This document shows positions 9,717 through 23,973 of a stretch of DNA of 64,000 nt, piece after piece. Position numbers and translations under genes: made by a program. The notes under the pieces are model-generated. The model was given only the letters and a program-made list of their open reading frames with translations, did no database searches and was not told where the DNA came from. Every line of letters begins with the position of its first letter. The stretch's first letter is position 1. Source of the stretch: Acanthosepion lycidas (taxonomy: Eukaryota; Mollusca; Cephalopoda; Sepiida; Sepiidae). The stretch lies in NCBI GenBank assembly GCA_963932145.1, contig OZ010574.1, positions 58,973,232 to 59,037,231 of the forward strand, given 5' to 3'.

Positions 9717-12700
9717 GTTTGTATTGTACATACCAAATGTAATATCAGATCTAACATCTAATATGCCATTCATTACTGGTTGTGTTGAAAAAAGATAACT
9801 TGAAAAATATAGTGTTTGCATGTAGGTATGAGAAGTGTCCTTGAAATCTAATTATTGGCTCAATGTCTAACATCACCTGAGTTGTCTGTCTCCTCCTGCC
9901 ATTTTATGCACGAGGAGTAGTTGAATCTATCTATTGATCAGAATAAGGTTTAGAGCAAGATAATTGTTATTTTTTGTATAAAATAACAAGAAAGATGGTT
10001 TAACTCTTTATAAAACGATTATTGTACCTATTTCCCCAGCAAGCTCTTGTGCATAAATTAGGTTGAATCTGGGCCGATTTTATGAAACCCCGTTATGGCC
10101 GTATAGTATATTCGTTGCAGGTGGTCATAAAATCGGGGTTCACTCTACACATTGAAAATTATTACAAACTCAGCCCCGATTATTTGACTACTTAAATTTC
10201 TAATTGTGCTTTATTTTTTTGTATTTTTTATTGATCTCTAGTGAATATTTAATATTTCCTTTAAGAAATCTGTTAGCTTATCTTTTGCCGAAGTTAATAT
10301 CTACTAAGTGTTTTTCCCTTTGTTTTTAAATAAAAATACTAGTCATTTTGAGTTTCCTGACTACTTTGAATGTCGGTCATTCTATTTCTATTATATACTT
10401 TTGTATTTTGTCCACTTAAAAAAAAATAAAATAAAATAAAAGCTTTTAAATTTTTAAAAAATAAACAAGTGAGCGTTTTGAAAATAAATTGTAATCGTTT
10501 TTTTCTTGACCCATTGTTTATGCGAGTAAGAAATTGATTGTTTAATCATCTACATACACTTTCTTTTTTTCTTTTCTTTTTTAAAAAAAACTAAAAAAAA
10601 AACTCTGATACCTTTTTTTTCTTTTAAATAAAATTATACTTGTTTAAACTTTTATTTTAAACCATGTCAACTGTTTGTTCCACCATTATGGTTGAACGAT
10701 GAACACGCTCAGCCATTATCTTTTGATACCACAGAATAACTTCTTTCTTTTTTAAATTATTAAATAAGTAAATATGTGAACTAGGTCTTCTTGTCAATAA
10801 GAATTACTTTTATTTTATTAACGGATTATCCCAAGTTTTCATTGCATTCATAAACGGACGCTTCACAATCAGTTTTTCATATACTTTTAAGAGACAAGAA
10901 GACTAAGATAAGAAGAGTTAGATTTTGAAAAAAAGAAAATCATCCAACTATCTTTTCCTATGTCTAGAATCTACATGAAAATAATCTGAAATTACCCTCT
11001 TAGTCATTTTGTTTTTAATAAAAGAACTCATGATATTGGAATATGGTGCTAACATTAGTTTTTATTTTTAAATCACTACTGCATTTTTTTATTTTTTTTT
11101 TTTTTTTACGACATCTAATTGCGAAATCAGTATTGGCTATTTATTTTTATTGGTAATGAATACTAATTCAAGTGGTATATAGCTGAGAAATAGTTATATG
11201 TTGGCTGGGGGTTAAATAAACTGCACTTATAACCTGTTTTCAATTATGATAATCCTATTTTAAATTATGATGGCCATAACGAATAAAAATGAAAGTTGCT
11301 CTTTCTTTAACTTTCTCCATTAGGCAATGATTATGGTCATTCACAAAAATATATTGTTCCCACATCCTATTGTTGTTACGAAATGTCAATCTTCGTCTCT
11401 CTTTATCATAGTGTTATTGGCTTTTAAACATTTCTGATCAAAATAAAGCCGTTTACTTTCATTAAACGAAATCTGTTCATGTCAACAATCTTTCAAACGG
11501 TATTTGAATTATTCTTAAACTGGTAATTGATTAATCTATTTGAATGTACGATATTCGATAATCAGTATTGCTTTATTTTCTTCATAAGACATGCTTATTT
11601 CTCAATGTTTCCTTTTGATGGTAATCGTAGGCACGTTATATTTCTAAGAATTTTAAAAGAAAAAAAAAAAGGGATGGGGAGAAAGCTAGTTAGCAGTGTA
11701 ATGATTTGACAGTACTACTTGTGGCAGAGGAATGCGATTGATCAATAAACTGTGCAGTCAGCTGATAACTTGACCGAGCTGGGATTTCAAGTGAATCACT
11801 GCGTTATGCAAGTTAATTTTTTTAGATATTTTTGTCTAAAAAGTTTCAAACTAGATTTAGAATTTTTTTATGTTAGTAAGTAACCTAGTAAACTTTTATT
11901 AATGTATTCGTTTATAAATGAAGCAAAGAAGTACTTTAAAATTACAAACCAGTTCAAGCAATGACAGCTGTAAATTGTTGAACGTTTATCCTTGAAATTC
12001 ATTGCTAATTTTTTTATGAATAAAATATTTTTGTATGTTTTCTACGTCTGGTATTTAATTTCCTTTCTTAGTATCAGTCGTATTTCATAGTTGTATTTTA
12101 TTTCATGATTTAATTTGATATGGATTTTGTAAATAGATTTTTTTCCCATACCAAACAATGTAGGTACCTCCAAAGAAACTCGATACCTAAGGTTTAAAAT
12201 TAATTTTTAAAAATGAAAAATATCTCTTGAAGCTTTTATTTTAGTTTTAATTTCCAGATAATAGATTAAATTTAATATTTCCAATAAGTAAAATACTTTG
12301 CTGTATTTCAAAACTAATTTCAATTGACTGGAAGGAATTTTTTTTTTTTTTTTTTTTTAATTGCTGATTTTAGCCATCTGTAATTCTCTATATTAAAATG
12401 AAAATTCTTTCAAAAATAAAATATACTTTTCTGAAACATTTGAGGAATATTATCTAATTTTCTGATTTGAAACAAACATTACTTTTAGTTTAAAATATCA
12501 CAGAAATGCATTTTTTAACACAAGGTAGTTTTGATTGGGTGCTGAGAGCAACTTGACAGACAGAAGTTTATCAATTTTTTATGGGGGATATATCTGTAAA
12601 AAAAAAAAAAAAAAAAAAATTACATGAATAACATTAATGCCTTTTTTATATAATTTTTCACTACCCCATAATCTTAAAAATTTAGGAAAATATTCTTATT

Positions 12701-15700
12701 GAATTTTAGATGCTTTGGCGTTAAATTTACTGTAGTTATCACTCTTATTTTCTGATAATGTTGTATATGAATACTTTACAAACACAAAAAATTTTAAAAT
12801 TTTGAGGGTTGCTTAATTGTAAGCTTTTCTATTTATGATTAGTAAATATAGATTTTACTTAATAACAATATCACCTACTCCAGACAAATTAATACAGAAT
12901 TTTAAAACTTTATATATTATTTTAATTAAAATTCTAAAAAAAATGAATTCTTGTAAAAAAAAAAATTTTAAGACAATAGTTTCTATAATGTTGTTCATAA
13001 AAGCAATTAAAAAACCTTTCTAATTAAATGTCGTCTTAGATTTATTGCATTTTTTATTACAATTCAGAGGAGATTTTTGTTAACTGGTGGTCTTTTTTTT
13101 ACAGAAAGAAAAAAAAAATGATAAAAATTCTCCAAGAAGTTTTACGTATAGCTATTTCTTGGTCCATTTGTGAAAATTAATTTCGCGAAATTTCATAAAA
13201 TTTAATAAGTGGTGGGTAACAGATTTTTTAAAAATGTTTTTACCAAGATTTTCTTAAAAAAAAAAAAAAAAAAAAAATCTAAAATAATTTAATTCATTTG
13301 TGAAAGTCCTGAATGTTTCATTAAAATTTGACAATTTGATTTTAGCTAAAATTTCTTATTGCCAGAAGAAAAACAAAACTTTGAATGTTTTAAAAGGGAT
13401 CGAAAAAATATAATTTAATAATTAAAAAAATCATTTGGTCTTTCCTCTTAATAATAACAAAGATTTCGATGATAAAACTTTGATTTTATTAAGTTTTGTG
13501 CATTTTTTCATCATGTTCATTTCTTAATGAATCTTTGGAGGTACCTATAAATTTATAAGGTATTTATGTTAAAATAGAAACTAATTTGTATAATAAATAA
13601 ATCAAAATTAATTGTAAGCATTCATTGATAAAATAACCTGAATTTGTTTTTGTAGTTGAATTTATTTTGAGAAATATGAACTGAAGTTATGATTTAAATG
13701 TGTTAATGGTTACTTTCTGACTGAAATCCTGATCTTCTTTCCAAAACTTTACTGGCATAAAATATAACTGGATCAATTTTTTTTTTTTTTTTTTTTTTTA
13801 AATCAATTTGTACAAAATAAAAATGTTTTTTTCAGAATGTGAATCTATGTTTGTGTGTGCATGTTGCTAAACTAAAATTATGACATTAAATATTTATTCA
13901 ATTAAATATGAACAATTTTGCTGCACAACCTTTCTCCATTTTTCCTTCAACTTAAAGATTCTCTCTTCCCAGAACTTTGGTTTCTTGGCAAAGAACTCAT
14001 TAAGGTGTTTTTCTTTTTATTATTATTATTATTTTATATATGTCATCCAAAGAATTAAAATTTTTTTACTCTGGAGATTATTTTGCAAGGATAAATTAAA
14101 ATCCAAAGGAGCAATGTGTGGTGAATATGGCGGGTGGAGTAACATATCCCAACCAAGCTGCAACAATTTTTGCCAAGTTGCCAAAGAAACATGAGGTCTG
14201 GCATTATCCTGATGGAAAACAACACCTTTCCTTTTCATCAATTCTGGGCATTTTTCTTGAATTGTCTTTAATTCATCCAGTTGTGAGCAGTACTTTTCAG
14301 AATCAATTGATTGGTTACTTGGCAGAAGCTTATCGTACAGGATTCCTTTCCAATCCTACCAGATGCACAGCATGACTTAAGATGATCTGCTTTTGAGGTG
14401 ACTAAAATTGGCTTATGTCGCTTACCTCAGGATCTTTTTCACTGAACATTGTTGTAAAGGATCCATTTCTCATCACCTGTCACAATTTGTTTTAAAAGGG
14501 TGCATTTTCATTGCATTTATACAGCAAATCACAGATGAAAGGCAATCCAAAAGATTCTTTTCATTCGGATCATATGGTACCCAAACATCATAGCAATTTG
14601 AGTACCCAAGCTTCACTAAATGCTCATAGATGGTGGATTTTGATAAATTTGGTGTTTCTGTCAATTCATGCATTGTGTAATGTTGGTTATTCTCAATCAA
14701 TGTCTTGATTTGGTCGTCATTTGTAGTGGGGGGTGTCTCCCTGAGCGTTCTTCATCAATATGGCTACAATCATCAACTCTAAACTTAGCAAACCCCTTCT
14801 GTACAGTTCTGTCAGCTAAAGCACCTTCACTGTACACATATTTTTTGTTGCTTGCGAGGCATTTTTGCCTTTCCAGTAAAAAAAACAAAAGCATCAAGTG
14901 TCTAAAATGTACCTTTATAATCTTCCATTTTCATTGACATGAATTTAGTAATTTTAAACTTTCTTTCTCAAAAGATTGTTTGAAGTGTGCCCTAATTGGA
15001 GATGTAAGTATATTATATGTCGATAAATTTGATTTGTTCTAACATGTTGGAACATGAATATCTAAAAATTGGCTTGAACTTTATGGACAAATATATCATA
15101 ATTCAAAGTTCTTGGGTATTAAAAAAAAATTATCTGAAATTATAGCTATATCTAAAAAAATTTAACTGAACAGTTTATACATTCCACAGAGATAGTTTGT
15201 CAAATTCCATTTTCAGGTGATATCTTGTATCAGTCAATTCCCTCGTCTATTTATCTTTGTGTCACTTGTGAAATTCTTTCACTGAACCAAAGCACATGAC
15301 TTCCTACATCACCCAACTCTGGGATTGAACTCACAACTGTCAGGAAACTACATATGCTTTAATCTAGTAGTGCATGTGATTCTTGGACAATCCAATGGTC
15401 CCATTTTACAGTTTTAAACTAAATTACTGTATTGTTAATGAAGGTTTTGAATGTTGTCTTTCTTTCTCGGAGGCTTCCAGATGTTTATCCCTATGCTAGG
15501 TCTACTTGGGCAGTTGTCACTTGAACATGTGTGCTGATTTTTCAGTCATTTTATCTTCAGTGTTCTCTATTAAACCACAGGGATTAAAATTTACCACTTT
15601 TTCCCTCTACATGATCTTGTGTTCTTTGCTACAGTTGCAGGGTATGGGACTTATTTCTTGGTCATGTTCTCTTCTAAGGAGGCTTGGTTGTGGAGTGATA

Positions 15701-17465
15701 TGACTGAAAGGTTTGAACATCTTTTGAATACTGTCCTGTTTTTATAAGGATGGTAGATATGACTCTGGCAGATTTTTATTGTTGTCCTCAATTCTTCTGC
15801 CTCTGCTCATGAAAGCTGGTGTTATGTTGTTTCTGATCATCATCTTTGCTATGTGTCTGCATTGCCATTTAACAGTTTAGTTATCAACTAGAACAGATAT
15901 ATGATGGCTGGAGGTAACAGTTGGATCATTCTGAACATAACAGTCAAGATAAGTATACTAGTTGTAATGGAAAGCTATGTAATAATTCTTAATCTCCAAG
16001 GTTTGGACAGCATAGCATAAATTCTACAGGTTTTGTCATTAAATGACAAATGTGATATACAAATCAATTTAATAATCTACTCCTTTTATTCAGATGAGTT
16101 GAATGCATAATTATTTATTAGCTGCTTGATAGCAAATATATAGTGGATTCTGCTTAAGCAGAACAAATTTTGTTCCTTATAAGCAGTTGTTTCTTTTAAA
16201 CAGATTTTTGTAAAACGAGTAAACAATTATATACAGTTCTTTTACAATTGGTAATTGATACTTTATTTAACAGAAATTCAATCCATTTGTGTAATATATA
16301 CACATAACACATACATAAAAATACGAGAATTTTATTACTGAAGTGACCTGATTTGGTTGGTATATTTGCAATCCTTTTTCTATTGTCATTTTCTGAAGAA
16401 ATAGCTTTTTTTTTCTTTTCTTTTTTTTTTTTTTTTTTTCTTAAAACACTTGAAGGCTGAAAAAGTAATTGCCCTGGTAACACAAGTTTAATTGTTCAAA
16501 CAAAAATTTTAAATATTTGTATATAGTGTGGAAAAATTGTCAAGGCAAATAAATCTTTATGGTTATTAGTTTGTCTTAGTATTCTAAATTCTTAAAATTA
16601 CTTTTGAAATGTTTTGTTATACATTATTCTTTCTCTTAAATTTAATTTCTCAGTTAACATTGACCTAAACATTTTATTAATTTTGTAAGTTTGTCTATAT
16701 CAACACTTAGAAAATCTATAACTATTAAACTTGGAAATATATATTCATTGTTTTTTGTTAATTCAATCTGTCTTAAAAATGTTAATACTGCTGTTGGCTA
16801 AGATTAAGTATTAGCCAAATTGTTGATTCAGTCTGCTCATTGTAATTAGAAATTTTGCAATATAAAATTGGAAGAATTGAATGATGTTGATAATCTTATT
16901 AATTACAAAATTTCTTAGACGATTTTTCATTTATTTTCAGATGGAGACCTAATCAAAGTGATCAGTGGAATATGCCACCAAGGTAGTTATACTTTTGTGT
17001 TCTATAATGGTTCCATAATATTTAGTGCTCTGATAAAGTATTATGTATACTTTGTCTTGATACTTTTTCATTTCCCTATATTAAGCCAGCTTTTTTTTTC
17101 CTCTTATTTAACATTAGTTTCACCTATATGATTTTGATAAGAATTTTAACTATAAGCCAATGGTAGTGAAATTATTCTTTATGCACTATTTTCATACGGA
17201 CTGTTGTCCTCATTTTTGTTATTACAGTGTAACCCGGATATAAGAGATTTTCTCTGGTCCCAAATTATTCCATACTTACCTAAACAAAATAGACCAAACC
17301 TGGATATAAGAGACTTCTCCGGTCCCGACAAATCTCTTATATTCAGGTTACACTGTACTTATGTCAGTCCAGCTAACCAACAAGAGATTCCAAACTGAAC
17401 ACTTTATTTAATCTACAGGAATGGACTGTTCTCATTTCACTGCCCATGCCTAGGGATGTCTTGTC

Positions 17466-17512
<47 letters not shown>

Positions 17513-20500
17513 TACATACTGTCTTGCCTAGGGATTAAAATCACAATTCCTGTTACCAAATTCATGATCCATTGCTTTAATCCACTAGGCTATCATCTTG
17601 TGGAACAATTCTCTTTGGGGAACTTGCTGCCTTAAACCTAACCTGCATGCTTAAGAGTGCTGCTGCTACTTGTGCTTTTTTTTCCCCCTTACAGCTGCAA
17701 CTGATTTGTGAATTTGGTGATATAGTAATTGTGTTCAATCCCTGGCCTGAACATTTAATAATATTACCAAAAGCAACACTAAATTAAACTGAGAAAGAAA
17801 TAGTAATGTTGTAATCTTGTGGAGAATAGATACTGTTCTTTGTAACTAATTGAAGATATTAAAATAATATAGTGACAGGTTAAAAAACATCTTTATGACC
17901 AAATATTCATTAACATTTTTATTGTCAATACTAAAAACCTAAATGTACAAATTTAAGTTAGTTAGCTTGTATCTGATTCCAGAAATTTGAGCGTATTAGT
18001 GCGCTTCAATTCTACTTTTGAATTCTGTACACTTTATGCAAATATGGTTTCAAATTTTAAGACTAACTCATGACCTATATCTACTGAATGTAAGAAATAA
18101 GAAAATATAATTTGTAAGCTTTGTATAAGATTCTTACAAGTGATTCACAGCTGCAAAATTGAATGACTGTTTGAATTACTCCTCAGAGATATATTATTAC
18201 TTTTTCTTCTGTTTGTATTTCTAATTTTAAAATAGTTTAAACAATGTCGGAGTATATGCAACTTTTATGTTACAGAAAACATTTGTTCAGTTTAAGTAAA
18301 AATAAAACTGAATATTAACTTTATTCAACAATATATTTTGTTTTTTCTTGTACAATCTGACATCTTTCAGGCAACTTCAGGATTCCATCCTCTCAGAATA
18401 ATTGTAATGTATTCCTTTTTCATTAACCATCACAAACAAAAAATACAGGACATTGTTAATGTCATAAATCATATATGGGATATGAAACCTGGTTCAGTAA
18501 AAAAAAAAAATGTCACTTATGTGGAAGCAACAAGTCAAAGCAACTAAGATAATCAAGTTGTAATTTGATTTTCACACTTGATTTGGATATTTTGAGTTAA
18601 AAATTGTATGTTGGTTCACTCCTGCCACATAATGTAAAACTATTCTCAAATAATATCTTGATTGGATTGCTTATCTATCAACCGGAGCACTGTTTATGAA
18701 AAGTTTTTGACACTTACTGTCATGCTCTTACATTCTCCATGAATTGCATGTCTTTTTTTTGTTTTATCTTAAAAAAAAAAACTTAATATCCTAAAAATGT
18801 TACTTATTTTCTGTTTTCAATGTAAACAATAAATCATTTTCTTAAAATATCAGTGTGTATTCGCACACTGATATTACTGTCAAAAGTAATCTTATTGAAT
18901 AAAGTTAATTAAAACTAAATGTCTCAAATTCATTCTAAAAGCATAAAATGGAAGCATTTTAGATTGCTGTATTCATCTTGTCTGGTTTTCCACATGTTGA
19001 GAGTGCACTTCTCGAATGAGAAAAAAATGGTGGTGTTTTATAGCTCTTTCAGTCTCGGACGCATGTTGACTATTGGCTAATACCTACCCAGTATCGTTAA
19101 TATGCAAATTGTCAGCACCACCTACTGTAAGTACAATGTCCTCTCTCAGCAGCCAATTGTGGAAGAGGATGTAACTCTTGGTGCTTACTGCACCACACTC
19201 AACCAATTCTGAGTCTCTTATTGGGTTGATCTGATTTTCCGTTACATTGATCACAGCAACAACATGCAGGGGGCAGGTATTTTCATTTGGTGCTCCTTCA
19301 CAGAGTAGGTACTTTATCCTCATTGTTGTCACCACTGTCTCCTACTGTAGCAGGATTCATGTCAAAGAGCTGAGAATCTACTTCAATTCCCCATTGCTGT
19401 GGATGATTCATCAGCATCACTTGAGGCAGAGCATTGGTCTCATGCCGGTTAGGTCTTTAACATGATGCGACACACCATCAATCAGGAAAGATTATGGACT
19501 GATGATCCCAGTGACCTCCCCAGTCGTAAATTTGGAGTTACATTGGTTCTGGGGTGATCTCACCCTCACCATGTTTTCCACTTAATGTCTTGTGCTCTGT
19601 CAATGGTGGTAGTGCAAATACAAAGTAAATGCCCTTGAGCCTAACCTCGTAAGTATGAATTGCATTAGATAATGCAGTTGGGCTTTACATGTCAGCCTTC
19701 GGTACATACAGCTTCTTGTATAGGGCACTGCTTCCATGCTACAATCCATTTTATGCTCCTATGACACATTTCTATTATCCTGTTTCTAGATGGTACATGT
19801 GTTCACCAAGAGTGCAGCTGGACTCTAGCCCTCACCCCACCCCCATTTCCTCCATGAAAGCCTTGAATGACCTGCCTGCTGGTGAACTTAGTATCATTGT
19901 AGGTGAGAATTTTGTATGGTGGACCTCTCACAAAATATCGATTCCAACTTGAATAACGCTCTCAGAATCTTGTCACACTATGGGTTGCCAAATATTTAAC
20001 CATGTGGGTCTGCAGTCAATCGAGGTCAGGTAATGACTGTGGCTGTAATGCATGATATCCATCCTGGTCTTCCATTCTGCCAACACACTGGTGCCGGATA
20101 TATGGACTGGCAATCAAGACACCTCTGAACCATGATCTTGACAGCTGTGCTAGGTATGGAGGGATCAACTCATCTGACAAAGTGGTGTGCTTAACACCAG
20201 GGTGACCATTATGCTGATGTATTTCCATTATTTCGTATGAAACCAACTCTCCCATGGCTGCACCACATGCTGAGAGGATAGGTTTGGTGTCCTTCTTCAA
20301 CAAATCCAACCAACTTTGTGGAACTCTGGTTATTTTGTTAGCTTTATTTTGGTTGGATTTAGTCAGCCTTACATCCAAGGTGAGGCCATAGTCTGCAATT
20401 AGTGCTTGAAGAGTCCCTAGTCGTCTCAATACAAGCATCTCACACACTGCCTTCGTTTTCAGGTATGCCTTTCCAGTCAAGGTGTCGTTGATCCAGCGGT

Positions 20501-21620
20501 GAGTACATGCGGAATCAGTGACCAAATGCAAAACTTTCATCTTTTGCAGGGCCAAGTTTATGCCCTTTAACATTGTGTCAGGCTCAAGTAGGTTATGTTG
20601 AGTGTCACTGTCATGTGAATGCCAGTATGCGTCCTCCATTCACGTCCAATACCACCCCAGTGGCCTGAGAACTTGCATCCACCCACACTGTCATTTCCTG
20701 GCTGATCACACACCAGCAACCTCTTGCAGGGTCTTTTTGACACCCTCTCATTACATGTGCTTCACAAGGGAAGGGGTGTTGCAGGTTTTGTCATCTCACC
20801 CTTTGGTTATTGCAGTGGCTTGTCAAGAATGTCGCTGCTGGCCTAAGAAGGTGGCTTATGAGTTCCGCAGAGGGAGAATGTATTACAATGCATGATAATA
20901 GTTAGAGTGGAGTCTCCGGGAACTTGCTCACTCTTAAAGGGGTTTTCTAACCAAGCACTTAGCACCATTGTCAAGTCTCACAGTCCAAAGTTGGACATAT
21001 GTTTTTCTTTGTCGACAAAGATGTTATCTATGTATGTGGAAGTGTCATCTTGGATTGCTTCCTCCTGTGGCAATACAGTCTTGATAATTGTCTAAATGGC
21101 TTGTGTTTGTCTTGTCTGGTTATCCGCACATTGATAGCGCTCTCTTGATTGAGAAAAAACTGGTGTTGTATAGTTCTTCCAATCCTAGACCCATGCTGAC
21201 TATTGGCTAATATCTGCACAGTATTGTTTATATGAAAATTGTTAGCGCCAGCTACTGTAAGTAGAATGTCCTCTCTCAACAGCCAATTGTGGAAGAGGGC
21301 GTAACTCATAGTGCTTACTGCACTACACACAATCAACTCTGAGTCTCTTATTTGTTTAACTAGATTCTCTGCTACAATTACCTACTATTTAGGAGAAAGT
21401 AATGAAAAGTTCTTAGTTCAACCAACTTCCTGAAATTGACCAAACTAGTTTTTTTTGATTGGGCTTGAATTTTTTACATCCACCTCCTCCACAAATATCC
21501 ATTGGCTTAAGATACAGTGTTTGTATTTTATCTCTGACTGCACAAATGCTTTGGTACTTTAGAATTCTAAAAGATTCTGTAATTTGTATGCTGGAGATAT
21601 TGGCCTTTTTTATCTCTCTC

Positions 21621-21672
<52 letters not shown>

Positions 21673-22373
21673 CTTTTTCATACATATATATTGTTTTATT
21701 ACAAGAATTGGGTGTGTGTGTAAAACGGTCAGGTTTTGATCCTGGCTTGAAGCATTCGGTTGTTTAGTAGGGCTGTGATGCAATGAAACAGGCCTATATG
21801 TGAATGATGTGTGTGTATCTNNNNNNNNNNNNNNNNNNNNNNNNNNNNNNNNNNNNNNNNNNNNNNNNNNNNNNNNNNNNNNNNNNNNNNNNNNNNNNNN
21901 NNNNNNNNNNNNNNNNNNNNNNNNNNNNNNNNNNNNNNNNNNNNNNNNNNNNNNNNNNNNNNNNNNNNNNNNNNNNNNNNNNNNNNNNNNNNNNNNNNNN
22001 NNNNNNNNNNNNNNNNNNNNCATGCGGCACCTTTGGAAAGTGCCTGAAAACCATACCGTGGGTTGACCCAAGCCTTGTGAGTGAAATTGGTTACACAGAA
22101 CACTTGGGGGCCGTTGATAGCTGTGCTAGTACAAAGTCAAGAGTCATCGTGAATAAAGGTTTGAGTGTGCTGGCCTTGTTCAGATTATTGATCATGCTAA
22201 ATAACATGCTCTCTCCTGGAAACTGTAACTAAGGTTTCTCAGTATAGTTGCAGTATAAACCACAGGTGGGCTCTGTGGGTGTTGAACAAACACAAATGTG
22301 CCTGAGCAAGTGTTTGTAATAGGCATTGGCTGGCCACCCTAGTAGTCAGGTATCCTCAAATACAGGTGACCAG

Positions 22374-22413
<40 letters not shown>

Positions 22414-23937
22414 TGTATGTATCCCAAACTGTCCTAGTTTTAACTGGAAACATATCAGAATATTTAAAATTTCTTCAATTTCCACTGCTGATATCTTGTT
22501 TATTTTTTAGCATATTTTGATAAAAAAATTAGTATGTAAACAAAAATTTTATCTTTTTCAAAGATAGTGATTTTCTAAGCATAGTTTAGATGTGGAACAA
22601 GGCCAAAAGTATGGAGCACCTAGTGATGATCGAACTCACTTTTCAGTCGTAACTGATATAGCGAGGCAAGCTTGCTAATCATTACACCATGCCAAGGTGC
22701 CCCTCTTTACAAATATATTCTTTCTCCTTCCACATTTCTTAAAATTATATCACTATTTCAATAACAGGTGCTGCTTTTTCTGCACTTTCAAAGCTGACCA
22801 TTTCATAGTGGTGTTTTTCAAGCTTGTGCTTCTAGTTGTCTCCTTACAAATCCATCTTTAAAAAAAAAAAAAACTCCTCAATTTGCTGGGCTTAAGATGA
22901 GATTTGAAGTTGTATTTTTACAAAACATTTCTAATTTTAAAACTAGTGTAATCTTGTGTAATGATAGCATTTCCAGTCGATATTTGATTTTGTTTGAGAT
23001 TGATAAATTTGCAACTTAGTTTGTTCAACTTGCAAATTCTCGTGTATTTCTGGTCCAATCTTAATATTCATATGGCTAGAAAGAAAATAAAATAATCTTT
23101 CCAAATATGTAATTTATGTGCTTTTATTCATTGAATTATTTTTACAGTGTGTTTAAAACAGTATTTTGCTTTGAACAAATGAAAATGCGAAATATGATTG
23201 ACTTTTTTCTTTTTTTTCTTTTTTTTTTTTCTTTAGCCTAAATTTTACACAAGTACTTTGTTTTGCAATGCAAAATCAAAGTGACCAATCTTTATCAATA
23301 TTCTTGAAATTGTACACTCAATTAAAACTACAACCAGGAAAATGTTCCTTAAAAAAATTATAAAATAAGCAGCAAAAGAAAAAAGTGATAAACTGATAGT
23401 ATGCCTGGTAAAAGAACTTTTAGATTATTGAAACTACGGTCTTGTTGCATAAAATAAATGCCGCGTATACTTTTCGACTTTCAAGTTTTTTGAAACATCT
23501 GTCATCCTGAAAGTCTGTTAACTGGTGCATAGGGGGATCAATATTTGGTCTTAAGCAAAGGTAATGAAAATTTATAGATATGCATTAAAGACCACTGGAA
23601 TTGAAAACCCAGAAACTGCAAATCAGGGTAGGTAATAAAGTAGGGATTGTTCACTTAGGTAATTTAGTCATAGAATTGGTGACTTTAATTAAAGTTTATT
23701 AAACTTTTGAATAAATTGTCAACTATAAGTAACTGCCATATTTATTAATGAATTGGAAATATACGAAAGAAACCGTCACATAAAATATCTATATTTGTGT
23801 CTTTGGACAACACATTTTTGATTTGGCTTTTAAGAAACCAAAATCAACAACTTTTCACTTATGTAGCTTACAGTCAGTCTATCGAAAATACGTTTTAAAA
23901 ACATTTTTGTTCTGTAAATCGATTATTTAAATTTGCA

Positions 23938-23973
<36 letters not shown>

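Larger units (their letters stand above)
18968..21376 (-). mobile_element. Fossil LTR retrotransposon, compact (about 2.4 kb), probably Ty3/gypsy-like
   Basis: Two direct repeats about 275-279 bp long bound the element (18,968-19,246 and 21,102-21,376). In the coding orientation (minus) each begins TGTA and ends ..ACA. Flanking 5-mers attgc/attac look like a target duplication. Between them lies part of pol on minus: an RNase H region (VDASSQATGV at about 20,690-20,660, then VTDSACTHRW) followed by an integrase zinc-binding start (HQHNGHPGV). RNase H before integrase fits Ty3/gypsy or BEL order. Gag, protease and most of reverse transcriptase are not seen, so it is an internally reduced, broken copy. 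The LTRs are visibly diverged from each other, suggesting an old insertion. Confidence 0.8.

Noticed and set aside
9537-9821. Minus-strand open frame over ATXN2 exon 1
   Set aside because: No family resemblance; the plus-strand reading fits the exon chain and phase.
15506-15703. 65-residue plus-strand frame with hydrophobic and Cys content
   Set aside because: It could be an old LINE piece, but I could not tie it to a known family.
16140-16200. Tigger-like end near 'gtggattctgcttaagcagaac'
   Set aside because: No matching inverted partner with TA duplications was found nearby.
20602-21095. Plus-strand frames opposite the LTR fossil
   Set aside because: They are shadows of the minus-strand pol text, which carries the recognisable motifs.
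21610-22232. Long open frames crossing the N-run
   Set aside because: They are open only because N codons cannot contain stops.
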